From contig JBHEMZ010000027.1 of NCBI GenBank assembly GCA_046262315.1, positions 1 to 25,669 of the forward strand: a stretch of 25,669 bases of DNA. Direction: 5' to 3'. Positions 1-9,205 of this stretch are shown in pieces. Position 1 is the first letter of the stretch. The number at the start of each line of letters is the position of its first letter. Under the pieces are notes generated by a model. It was not told the DNA's origin. It saw only the letters and a program-made list of their open reading frames with translations, and ran no database searches. The translations under genes were made by a program, and so were the position numbers. This stretch comes from JACVRM01 sp046262315 (lineage in GTDB: Bacteria > Actinomycetota > Thermoleophilia > Gaiellales > Gaiellaceae).

Positions 1-184
1 TGATGCGCTGCGCGAGTTGACGCTCGACGCGCTCGACGAAAGCGTCGACGACCTGCGGCTCGAGCTCGGCGCCCAGCTCCGCGCGTGCGGCGAGCGCCGC
101 CGCGGCTTCCTCTCGGTAACGAGCGGCTCCCGGCTCATGGCTCGGGATTCTGCGTGTAGACGGCTCGCAGGGCAACAGAAACAT
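1..184 (-). CDS. Partial hypothetical protein, N-terminal part, divergent from dnaK
   Basis: An open frame runs leftward from an ATG (CAT at 182-184) to the window edge, giving about 61 residues. From about residue 20 it reads YREEAAAALAARAELG and then ELEPQVVDAFVERVERQL, an amphipathic, Glu/Ala-rich stretch. It resembles the N-termini of small membrane-associated hypothetical proteins that I recall from Thermoleophilia, which usually carry transmembrane segments after this part. The C-terminal part lies outside the window, so the function cannot be assigned. The first about 16 residues (MFLLPCEPSTRRIPSH) look unlike the rest, so the true start may lie further inside, and the start codon is uncertain. 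The gene is divergent from dnaK, with 54 bp between the two candidate start codons. Confidence 0.4.
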   Translation of the reverse strand, partial: MFLLPCEPSTRRIPSHEPGAARYREEAAAALAARAELGAELEPQVVDAFVERVERQLAQRI

Positions 185-199
185 CTGCTATAAAGACGC

Positions 200-206
200 T
201 TAGATT
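200..206 (+). promoter_or_regulatory. Likely -10 region of the dnaK operon
   Basis: TTAGATT contains the TANNNT hexamer TAGATT at 201-206, giving a leader of about 26 nt before dnaK. The same heptamer occurs before the GYD gene (11676) and the ROK gene (19314). An alternative -10, TATAAA, lies at 189-194. No convincing TTGACA -35 box is placed 17 bp upstream of either. A good Shine-Dalgarno (AAGGAG, 228-233) precedes the ATG at 239. No HAIR (CTTGAGT-N7-ACTCAAG) or CIRCE motif was found here. Confidence 0.4.
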
Positions 207-238
207 TTCTCAGGCAACCGACCGCGCAAGGAGCAGAA

Positions 239-2146
239 ATGGCAAAGACCATCGGTATCGACCTCGGCACGACCAACTCGGCCATGGCTGTGCTCGAGGG
301 CGGCGAGCCGACTGTCATCCCGAACGCCGAGGGCGGCAGGACCACGCCGTCCGTCGTCGCGTTCACGAAGGACGGCCAGCGGCTCGTCGGAGCCCCCGCG
401 AAGCGTCAGCAGGTGACGAACCCGCAATCCACGATCTTCTCGATCAAGCGCTTCGTAGGCCGCAAGTTCTCGGAGGTCTCCGAGGAGATGAAGATCGTCC
501 CGTACGAGGTGATCCAGGGCGCCAACGGCGACGTACGCGTGAAGGCGGAGGGCAAGGAGTACGCGACGCCGGAGATCTCGGCGATGATCCTCCAGAAACT
601 CAAGGCCGACGCGGAGGCGTACCTCGGCGAGCCGGTCACGGACGCCGTCGTCACCGTCCCGGCCTACTTCAACAACGCGCAGCGCGAGGCGACCAAGGAC
701 GCCGGCCGCATCGCCGGCCTCAACGTGCTGCGCATCATCAACGAGCCGACCGCCGCGTCGCTCGCCTACGGGCTCGAGAAGGAGTCCGACCAGACGATCC
801 TCGTCTTCGACCTCGGCGGCGGCACGTTCGACGTGTCGGTGCTGGAGCTCGGGGAGGGCGTCTTCGAGGTGAAGGCCACCAACGGCGACAACCACCTCGG
901 CGGCGACAACTTCGACAAGGCGATCGTCGACTGGATGGCCTCCGAGTTCAAGAAGGACCAGGGCATCGACCTCTCGCAGGACCGCATGGCGCTCCAGCGG
1001 CTCTACGAGGCCGGGGAGAAGGCCAAGATCGAGCTGTCGTCGACCATGACGACACAGATCAACCTGCCGTTCGTCACGGCCACGCAGGAGGGCCCGAAGC
1101 ACCTCGACCTGCAGCTCACACGGGCGAAGCTCGAGGAGCTCGTCGCCGGCCTGCTCGAGCGCACGGTTGGCCCGACCAAACAGGCGCTCGCAGACGCCGG
1201 CCTCGAGCCGAAGGACATCGAGCACGTCGTCCTCGTCGGGGGCATGACGCGCATGCCGGCGGTGCAGGACAAGGTGAAGGAGCTGATCGGCAAGGACCCG
1301 CACCGCGGGGTGAACCCGGACGAGGTCGTCGCCGTCGGCGCGGCCATCCAGGCAGGCGTGCTGAAGGGCGAGGTCAAGGACGTGCTCCTGCTCGACGTCA
1401 CTCCCCTCTCGCTCGGGATCGAGACGAAAGGCGGCGTCTTCACGAAGCTGATCGAGCGCAATACGACCATCCCGACGAAGAAGTCCGAGACGTTCACGAC
1501 CGCGGCGGACAACCAGCCGGAGGTCGAGGTGCACGTCGCGCAGGGCGAGTCGGAGATGATCGCGTTCAACAAGACGCTCGGCAAGTTCACGCTCACGGGC
1601 ATTCCGCCGGCACCGCGTGGTATGCCGCAGGTCGACGTCACCTTCGACATCGACGCGGACGGGATCATCCACGTCTCTGCGAAGGACCTCGGCACCGGGA
1701 ACGAGCAACGGATCCGCATCGAGGGCGGCTCGGGGCTCCAGGCGGAGGAGGTCGAGCGCATGGTGCAGGACGCCGAGGCGCACGCCGACGAGGCTCGCCG
1801 CCTGCGCGAGCTGGCCGACGCTCGCAATCAGGCGGAGGCGCTCGCCTACCAGACCGAGCGTACGCTCGCCGATCACCGCGACAAGCTCGACGCCGCCGAC
1901 GCCTCGACGATCGAGGGTCGCATCATGGAGCTGAAGGGCGTGCTCGAGAGCTCCGACGTCGGGGAGATCCGCGCGAAGACGGAGGCGCTCCAGCAGGCCT
2001 CGCAGAAGCTCGCGGAGGTGCTCTACTCGCAGGCGACGGCTGAGGCCCAGGCCGGGGCGCCGACAAACGGCGGCACGAGCGCCGAGGACGAGGTCGTCGA
2101 GGAAGGCGACTACGAGGTCATCGACGAGGAGGCCAAGACCTCCTGA
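239..2146 (+). CDS. dnaK: Chaperone protein DnaK (Hsp70)
   Basis: This is an ATP-driven Hsp70 chaperone that binds exposed hydrophobic segments of client proteins in the cytoplasm. It works with DnaJ (ATPase stimulation) and GrpE (nucleotide exchange), both encoded directly downstream. The 635 residues match the family length. The phosphate-1 loop IGIDLGTTNSAMAV is at residues 5-18, the phosphate-2 motif FDLGGGTFDVS is near residue 190, and VVLVGGMTRMP is near residue 330. The interdomain linker DVLLLDVTPLSLGIET follows, then the substrate-binding beta domain and a helical lid. The C-terminus is acidic (EEGDYEVIDEEAKTS), as expected for bacterial DnaK. The ATG at 239 is preceded by AAGGAG five bases away. 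The stop codon overlaps the grpE start as TGATG. Identification is secure. Confidence 0.99.
   Translation: MAKTIGIDLGTTNSAMAVLEGGEPTVIPNAEGGRTTPSVVAFTKDGQRLVGAPAKRQQVTNPQSTIFSIKRFVGRKFSEVSEEMKIVPYEVIQGANGDVRVKAEGKEYATPEISAMILQKLKADAEAYLGEPVTDAVVTVPAYFNNAQREATKDAGRIAGLNVLRIINEPTAASLAYGLEKESDQTILVFDLGGGTFDVSVLELGEGVFEVKATNGDNHLGGDNFDKAIVDWMASEFKKDQGIDLSQDRMALQRLYEAGEKAKIELSSTMTTQINLPFVTATQEGPKHLDLQLTRAKLEELVAGLLERTVGPTKQALADAGLEPKDIEHVVLVGGMTRMPAVQDKVKELIGKDPHRGVNPDEVVAVGAAIQAGVLKGEVKDVLLLDVTPLSLGIETKGGVFTKLIERNTTIPTKKSETFTTAADNQPEVEVHVAQGESEMIAFNKTLGKFTLTGIPPAPRGMPQVDVTFDIDADGIIHVSAKDLGTGNEQRIRIEGGSGLQAEEVERMVQDAEAHADEARRLRELADARNQAEALAYQTERTLADHRDKLDAADASTIEGRIMELKGVLESSDVGEIRAKTEALQQASQKLAEVLYSQATAEAQAGAPTNGGTSAEDEVVEEGDYEVIDEEAKTS
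2127..2144 (+). promoter_or_regulatory. Hairpin sequestering the grpE Shine-Dalgarno
   Basis: AGGAGG (2127-2132) is the only good ribosome-binding sequence before the grpE ATG at 2146. It is followed, after CCAAGA, by its perfect complement CCTCCT (2139-2144). The six-pair stem with a six-base loop would hide the ribosome site. Ribosomes finishing dnaK at 2144-2146 would open it, which is a classic translational-coupling arrangement. The sequence also encodes the last DnaK residues, so chance complementarity is possible. The structure is seen; the function is inferred. Confidence 0.4.
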
Positions 2147-2697
2147 TGGCCGACGAGCGCAAGGAGGAGGGACTGTCGCCGCAGGAGACTGTCCCGTCGG
2201 ACGAGGCTGCGGAGGTCGTCGAGGACGACCTCCGCGCTCGGCTTTCCGTCGCTGAGGCGAAGGCCGACGAGCACCTGAACGACCTGCGCCGCCTCGCGGC
2301 CGAATTCGACAACTACCGCAAGCGGGTGGCGCGCGACCACGAGCGGCTTGCGGCGCGGGCAAACGAGCGGCTCGTGAAGGACCTGTTGCCCGTCGTGGAC
2401 GACCTCGAGCGCGCGCTCGAGGCGGCCGAGCAGCACGAGGAGGCGAAGCTCGAGGAGGGCGTGAAGCTGGTTCATCGCGCGCTCGCCGACCTGCTGCGGC
2501 GCGAGGGGCTCGACGAGATCGCCACGGACGGCCGCTTCGACCCGCATGTGCACGAGGCGCTGCTCTCGCAGCCGTCCGGGGCCGACGAGGGCAGCGTGAT
2601 CGAGGTGCTGCAGAAGGGCTACCAGCTCGGCGACCTGGTGCTGCGTCCGGCACGCGTGGTCATCTCGGCCGGAGAGGGCGATGGCGACAGCGAGTAG
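2146..2697 (+). CDS. grpE: Nucleotide exchange factor GrpE
   Basis: GrpE releases ADP from DnaK and so resets the chaperone cycle; it acts as a dimer in the cytoplasm. The 183-residue protein has an acidic, disordered N-terminus. A long coiled-coil helix follows, from about residue 25 to 85, carrying the family signature DLRRLAAEFDNYRKRVARDHERL. The C-terminal beta domain contains GRFDPHVHEALL and the closing motif EVLQKGYQLGDLVLRPARVVIS. The start is fixed by the TGATG overlap with dnaK, which implies translational coupling. A 36-bp gap separates it from dnaJ. Length and motifs are normal for the family. Confidence 0.98.
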   Translation: MADERKEEGLSPQETVPSDEAAEVVEDDLRARLSVAEAKADEHLNDLRRLAAEFDNYRKRVARDHERLAARANERLVKDLLPVVDDLERALEAAEQHEEAKLEEGVKLVHRALADLLRREGLDEIATDGRFDPHVHEALLSQPSGADEGSVIEVLQKGYQLGDLVLRPARVVISAGEGDGDSE

Positions 2698-2708
2698 TTT
2701 GGCACTCC

Positions 2709-2734
2709 TTTCGCGACGAAGCGTCATCGCGAAA
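2709..2734 (+). promoter_or_regulatory. Inverted repeat covering the dnaJ start codon
   Basis: TTTCGCGA (2709-2716) is repeated inverted as TCGCGAAA (2727-2734), whose last A is the first base of the dnaJ ATG. An alternative fold pairs TTTCGC with GCGAAA and an inner GACG (2715-2718) with CGTC (2722-2725), giving ten pairs with a 3-nt loop and a 3-nt bulge. There is no clear Shine-Dalgarno in the 36-bp gap. A start-codon hairpin in front of a heat-shock gene suggests a translational thermosensor or coupling element. The repeat is seen; the role is inferred. Confidence 0.4.
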
Positions 2735-3828
2735 TGAGCGCTACGGATCTGTACGACGCGCTCGGCGTTCCGCGCACTGCGTCGGCCGATGAGATCAAGA
2801 AGGCCTACCGCAAGCTCGCGCGCGAGCATCATCCTGACCGCAATCCCGGCGACAAGGGCGCCGAGGAGCGCTTCAAGGAGGTGCAGGCCGCCTACGACGT
2901 GCTCTCGGAGCCCGAGCAGCGCAAGGCGTACGACACGTTCGGCTCGGCCGACGGGCGGGGGCGCGCCGCCGGTGGCTTCCCCAACGATTTCGGCGGCAAC
3001 GTCGACTTCGGCGACCTCGGCGACTTCCTCGGCGGGATCTTCAGAGGCGGGGGGCGCGGCGGCCGGCAGCGGAGGCCGGAGGGCGTCCGCGGCCGCGACG
3101 TCGAGGTCGAGGTTCGGCTCTCGTTCGAGGATTCGCTGCGCGGCGTCGAGACGCGCATCCCGGCGGAGGTCGAGACCGCCTGCCGCGACTGCGGCGGCTC
3201 GGGCGCCAAACCCGGGACCGCGCCGAGGATCTGCCCCGAATGCAACGGGCGCGGCGTCAAGGCGGAAAGCCAAGGCCTCTTCGCGCTCTCGCAGCCGTGC
3301 CCGCGCTGCCGCGGCAACGGCACGGTGATCGAGGATCCGTGCCCGCGTTGCCTCGGCTCGGGCCGGGAGCGCCGGACGAAGACCTACACCGTGAAGATTC
3401 CTGCCGGCGCGAAAGACGGCACGCGCATCCGGCTGCGCGGCAAGGGCGAGCCGGGCTCGGGCGGCGGCCCGGCCGGCGACCTTCACGTGGTCACGCGCGT
3501 CGATGCGTCGCCGATCTACGAGCGGCGGGGAGCCGACCTCGTCGTCAACGTGCCTGTCACCTACGCGGAGGCCGCCCTGGGCGCCACCGTGGACGTGCCG
3601 ACGCCCGAGGGCCCTGTGTCGCTGAAGGTGCCGGCGGGCTCGCAGGACGGCAAGCTGCTGCGCATTCGCGGCCGGGGCGCGCCGAAGCTGAACGGCTCGG
3701 GGCGCGGTGACGTGCTGGCGCGCGTGCGGCTGACCGTGCCCAAGAAGCTCTCCAAGCGCGAGCGCGAGCTGCTCGAGGAGCTGCGCAAGGTGTCTCGCGA
3801 GGACCCGCGGCAGGAGCTGCTGGCATGA
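2734..3828 (+). CDS. dnaJ: Chaperone protein DnaJ (Hsp40, type I)
   Basis: This co-chaperone delivers clients to DnaK and stimulates its ATPase. The 364 residues show the full type I layout. The J domain spans residues 5-68, with HPD at 33-35. A Gly/Phe-rich linker covers about 70-110. A zinc-binding region at 150-210 holds four CxxCxGxG repeats (CRDCGGSG, CPECNGRG, CPRCRGNG, CPRCLGSG). The C-terminal substrate-binding domains follow, ending in VPKKLSKRERELLEELRKV. Upstream in-frame codons back to the grpE stop offer no other start, so the ATG at 2734 is well supported although it lacks an obvious Shine-Dalgarno. The stop overlaps the next gene as ATGA. Confidence 0.98.
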   Translation: MSATDLYDALGVPRTASADEIKKAYRKLAREHHPDRNPGDKGAEERFKEVQAAYDVLSEPEQRKAYDTFGSADGRGRAAGGFPNDFGGNVDFGDLGDFLGGIFRGGGRGGRQRRPEGVRGRDVEVEVRLSFEDSLRGVETRIPAEVETACRDCGGSGAKPGTAPRICPECNGRGVKAESQGLFALSQPCPRCRGNGTVIEDPCPRCLGSGRERRTKTYTVKIPAGAKDGTRIRLRGKGEPGSGGGPAGDLHVVTRVDASPIYERRGADLVVNVPVTYAEAALGATVDVPTPEGPVSLKVPAGSQDGKLLRIRGRGAPKLNGSGRGDVLARVRLTVPKKLSKRERELLEELRKVSREDPRQELLA

Positions 3829-4139
3829 CGCTCGTCCTGATCTCGGGGATCGTGGCCGGGCTGATTGCCGCGATCTGGGTTGTTGCTCACCCGATGGCCG
3901 GCTCCGGAGCTCGCACCGTCCTTCTCTTCGCCGTTGCTGCGCTGCTTGGCGTCGTGTCGACTCTTGCGAGCGTCTTCATCGGGCTGAACTACTACGGCGA
4001 ATCGTACGAGGAGCCGTCGCCGCCCTGGCTTGAAGTCCTCAGGTGGGCGGGCCTGTTCGTGACCCTGGCCAGCGTGTTCGCGCTCGTGGCGTCGCTGGCT
4101 GTCGTCGCGCTCCGTCGGACGGATCGGAGGCACGCGTGA
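3825..4139 (+). CDS. Small membrane protein embedded in the dnaK-hspR operon (three predicted TM helices)
   Basis: I do not recognise a named family. The 104 residues give three strongly hydrophobic stretches, roughly residues 3-21, 31-52 and 72-95. Between the second and third lies a polar loop with YYGESYEEPSPPW. The C-terminus is basic (LRRTDRRHA), which predicts a cytoplasmic tail. The start ATG overlaps the dnaJ stop by four bases (ATGA), and the stop overlaps the next gene (TGATG), so translation is probably coupled to the chaperone genes. It is therefore expected to be heat-induced with them. A role in envelope stress or membrane association of the chaperones is only a guess. Codon and base use match its neighbours. 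Confidence 0.75.
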   Translation: MTLVLISGIVAGLIAAIWVVAHPMAGSGARTVLLFAVAALLGVVSTLASVFIGLNYYGESYEEPSPPWLEVLRWAGLFVTLASVFALVASLAVVALRRTDRRHA

Positions 4140-4327
4140 TGGACGGCCGCAAACGAGGCCTGTCCGCTCGCGAGCTGACGGGTTTCGCCGCCATCGTTGG
4201 CGTGTTCGTCGCGCTCTTCGCGCTGCTCGACCTGGAGCCGCAGAGCTGGCCTGCGCTCGCGCTGCTGGCCGGCTCACTGACGGTGCTCGTCGCCTACCGG
4301 AAGTACCTGAAGCGGAGGCACGCATGA
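4139..4327 (+). CDS. Very small membrane protein between dnaJ and hspR (two predicted TM helices)
   Basis: This is a 62-residue protein of unknown function beginning MDGRKRGLSARELTG. The start is chosen because the ATG at 4139 forms a TGATG overlap with the preceding gene; a longer in-frame extension upstream would only read through that gene in another frame. It has a basic N-terminus and two hydrophobic helices, about residues 13-27 and 34-49. It ends with the basic tail YRKYLKRRHA. Its last four bases overlap the hspR start (ATGA). Both this gene and its upstream neighbour end in a basic RRHA tail and are packed without a gap between dnaJ and its presumed repressor gene. They probably act together, although no function can be read from the sequence. 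Confidence 0.7.
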   Translation: MDGRKRGLSARELTGFAAIVGVFVALFALLDLEPQSWPALALLAGSLTVLVAYRKYLKRRHA

Positions 4328-4713
4328 CCGAGCACGAGCATCCGCGCTACATGATCTCGATCGCCGCCGAGCTCGTCGGCATGCACCCGCAGACACTGCG
4401 CGTCTACGAGCAGAAGGGGCTTGTGCGGCCGAAGCGCACCGCCGGGAACACGCGGCTCTACTCCGAGCGCGACCTTGAGCGGCTGCGGTTGATCCAGCGG
4501 CTGACAACCGAGTTGGGGCTGAATCTGGCCGGCGCCGAGCTGGTGCTGCGGCTCGAGGACGAGCTCCGCCGCACACAGTCGCGTATCGAGCGTCTCGAGC
4601 GCCAATTGCGTGAGGAAGTGGCGAATGTGCACGCACAGTACCGCCGTGACCTCGTGCTCTACCACCATCCCGCAACTTCGGCACCCGCCCGGCGCCGCCA
4701 ACCGACCAAGTAA
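4324..4713 (+). CDS. hspR: Heat-shock repressor HspR (MerR family)
   Basis: HspR represses the dnaK operon and often clpB in actinobacteria, using DnaK as a co-repressor. The 129-residue protein opens with a winged helix-turn-helix: YMISIAAELVGMHPQTLRVY, then EQKGLVRPKRTAGNTRLYSE, at about residues 9-48. A coiled-coil dimerisation helix follows (EDELRRTQSRIERLERQLRE, about residues 79-98), then a basic Ala/Pro-rich tail. It lacks the Cys/effector domain of classical MerR sensors, as HspR proteins do. The ATG overlaps the upstream gene by ATGA. Its known operator (HAIR) was not found before dnaK or clpB, so the operator here is unidentified. The stop codon lies inside a perfect 7-1-7 palindrome. 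Confidence 0.93.
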   Translation: MTEHEHPRYMISIAAELVGMHPQTLRVYEQKGLVRPKRTAGNTRLYSERDLERLRLIQRLTTELGLNLAGAELVLRLEDELRRTQSRIERLERQLREEVANVHAQYRRDLVLYHHPATSAPARRRQPTK

Positions 4714-4724
4714 CAGTCTGTTAC
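4710..4724. promoter_or_regulatory. Perfect palindrome between hspR and clpB
   Basis: GTAACAG-T-CTGTTAC is a perfect seven-base inverted repeat around one central base. It overlaps the hspR stop codon (4711-4713) and lies 19 bp before the clpB ATG. It is rich in A/T compared with its surroundings. Its position suits an operator for clpB or a small structural element in the mRNA. It does not resemble the HAIR consensus. A closely related core, AACAG-A-CTGTTAC, forms the tip of the hairpin at 12223-12252. Confidence 0.45.
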
Positions 4725-4743
4725 AAGCGACTCCCGAGGAGCC

Positions 4744-7227
<2,484 letters not shown>

Positions 7228-8363
7228 GCACGTCCAGCCGCTCCGCGCTCGCCAGCGTCGGCCGCAGCCTCGCGAGCGCCGCCGTCCGGGATCGTACGCC
7301 CAGCTTCGCGTAGACGTTCTCCAGGTGCTTGCGCACCGTCGCCGGCGCGATCCAGAGAATCCGCGCGATCTGGGCGTTCGAATGCCCTGCGGCGACGCAA
7401 CGCATCACCTCCCACTCTCGGGCCGTCAGCGCGGCCGCGCTTGCCGTCTCCTCGCTGACGAGGAGGGCGGCCGCCGCCGCGACGGGCTCGACGACCAGCC
7501 GGCGGGTGCCCCTGGGGATGACGAGCGGCGGTGCGCCGCGGCGCGCGGACGGGAGCCAGCCCGCGAGCTGCGGCGCAAGGCGGTCGCCGCCCCCGCCGCA
7601 GTAGGAATGGAGCAAGCGGTCGGCCGCGGCGGTCGCGAACTCGACGGCGTCATCCGGTCCCAGCAGCACGATGCCCTGCGCCTCGTCGTCGCCGGCGCCT
7701 TCGAGCGCCTCCAGGAGGCCTGCGAGGTGCCGCCGTCCGGCTGCACGCCGGCGCGCCGCCGCCAGGTGCGGTCGGACGAGCTGGAGAACGAGCCGATCGC
7801 GCTCGGTGAAGTCGCGCTGCTCGCTGTCGAAGAGCACCGCCACGTCACGTCTAGCCGGCCCCGGCAGCGGAAGTACCAGGGAGTCGACGATCCCCCAACC
7901 ATCCGACTTGTGCGCGCAGACCTCATGGCCGGCGCGCTGACGTCGCGTGAAGAAGTCCGACCACTTCACGACGGCGTCCGGCGGCATTCGCAGGCGAGCG
8001 AGACGGAACGGCGACCGAACGTAGTCGCCCCACCACTCGGCGCCCATCGGCAGGTCGACGACGACCTCGCCGCTCGAATCCTCGTTCGAGCACGCGAGGT
8101 ACCAGCGGCACACCCGGTCGAGGGGATCGATCTCCTCGTAGCTGACGAACTCGCAGCGCACGACATCGGCCAGGCGGTCGAGCAGCTCGAGTGTGACGGG
8201 CTGCGGCCCGTCTATCGTGGCCGCCTCCTCGAGGAACCCGATCACGCCCGCGAGATCGGTCGCCGGAAGCCGCGTCATCGACGCGAAATACGACAAAACG
8301 CGCATGGACACAATCGCGCGCGGCCGCCACCGTCTCTCGGGACAACGAGCGGAGGAGGTCGAT

Positions 8364-8888
8364 ATGCGAACAATCGGACGCCGCGCGCCGCGCCGCGTGT
8401 GGCGGCACGCGCCGGTGCTGGCCGCGGTCCTGGGGTTGGCCACCGCCGGCGTCGCCCTCGCGACACCGCCGTCGGGGGCGAGCGGGGAGGTCGTCGCGCG
8501 TGCGGCGCTGAAGGACCCGTACGGGGAGAAGATGAAGATGCTTCTCGGCCTCGTGAACAGCGGGCTCTTCAGGTCGACCGACGTGGCCGTCCAGCGGATC
8601 ACCATTGCGCCAGGCGGACACACGGGCTGGCACACGCATCCCGGGCCCGTGGTCGTGGTGGTCAAGGCGGGAACGCTCACCTTCTACAGCGCGGAGAACA
8701 ATCCGGACTGCCGCGCGCGCGTCTACAGGGCGGGCGACGCATTCGTCGACCAGGGCCTCGGCCACGTGCACATCGCCCGCAACGAGGGCACCGAACCTCT
8801 GGAGTTCTGGGCGACGTACTTCGTCCCCGGAGAGTCGGGCGCAGCGTTCCGCATCGACGCGCCGAGCACCGGCAACTGCCCCTTCTAG
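8364..8888 (+). CDS. Secreted cupin-domain protein
   Basis: The 174-residue protein starts at an ATG with an excellent ribosome site (GGAGGAGGT, 8351-8359). The first about 34 residues form a signal peptide: a basic RRAPRRVWR region, a hydrophobic core and a probable cleavage after ALA. The mature part is a single cupin barrel. Motif 1 is GGHTGWHTHPGPVVVVVKAG, with the two metal-ligand histidines and a Gly-rich turn. Motif 2 is GDAFVDQGLGHVHIARN, with the third histidine. The Glu usually found after the histidines is not visible, as in some non-enzymatic or Mn-binding cupins. The substrate is unknown. The gene is alone, ends in a strong hairpin, and is divergent from a LuxR regulator that may control it. 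Confidence 0.85.
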   Translation: MRTIGRRAPRRVWRHAPVLAAVLGLATAGVALATPPSGASGEVVARAALKDPYGEKMKMLLGLVNSGLFRSTDVAVQRITIAPGGHTGWHTHPGPVVVVVKAGTLTFYSAENNPDCRARVYRAGDAFVDQGLGHVHIARNEGTEPLEFWATYFVPGESGAAFRIDAPSTGNCPF

Positions 8889-8896
8889 CCAGCGGC

Positions 8897-8934
8897 CTCC
8901 GAGAGCCCACCGCGCGCCCGGCGGGCTCTCGGAG
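8897..8934 (+). terminator. Hairpin terminator after the cupin gene
   Basis: CTCCGAGAGCCC (8897-8908) and GGGCTCTCGGAG (8923-8934) form a perfect 12-bp stem with a 14-base loop, starting 8 bp after the cupin stop. There is no T-run, which is common for terminators in high-GC actinobacteria. Confidence 0.6.
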
Positions 8935-9000
8935 CCGGACCCCTGACCACGGACTCGCGTGGCATGACGTGGCGCGGCCGACGAAGCGCTCCGCGCAGCA

Positions 9001-9123
9001 CGATGGCTTGACGTCGGCGCACACGGCGTCCGCCTCCTGCACGAACTACGCGCCCCCGTCGGAGCCGCCGCACCCGGCGGCAAGCGCCAGCACGGCCGGC
9101 CAGCGACGCGGCGCACGAGACAT
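9001..9123 (-). pseudogene. Remnant of a small lipoprotein gene
   Basis: From an ATG at 9123 the minus strand reads MSRAPRRWPAVLALAAGCGG and then SDGGA before a TAG stop at 9046-9048. This is a basic n-region, a hydrophobic core and a lipobox-like LAAGC followed by the Gly/Ser spacer typical of actinobacterial lipoproteins. In the same frame beyond the stop it continues FVQEADAVCADVKPS, the start of the mature domain common in Thermoleophilia lipoproteins (FxxQADAIC type), and then becomes unrecognisable. I read it as a gene broken by an in-frame stop and 3' truncation. No good ribosome site precedes it. The remaining bases of the 8889-9205 spacer hold only the hairpin at 8897 and the pepF promoter. 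Confidence 0.45.
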
Positions 9124-9193
9124 GGAGCACGGCGAAGCTCTTGCCACCTCGTCCGCGGACGGGCATTCCGCTCGGCAGCTGCGGGACGCGGGG

Positions 9194-9199
9194 TAGGTT
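9194..9199 (+). promoter_or_regulatory. Likely -10 of pepF (leaderless)
   Basis: TAGGTT fits TANNNT and ends six bases before the pepF ATG at 9206. No Shine-Dalgarno lies between, so the transcript probably starts at or next to the start codon. No clear -35 box is seen. Confidence 0.4.
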
Positions 9200-9205
9200 T
9201 CCGGC

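Noticed and set aside
1..238. HAIR or CIRCE heat-shock operator before dnaK
   Set aside because: Neither CTTGAGT-N7-ACTCAAG nor TTAGCACTC-N9-GAGTGCTAA could be found; only unrelated short repeats of CGTCGA type are present.
200..2653. Long open frame on the minus strand across dnaK and grpE (817 codons)
   Set aside because: It is low-complexity Arg/Leu/Asp-rich sequence mirroring the dnaK and grpE codons, a GC-rich antisense artefact.
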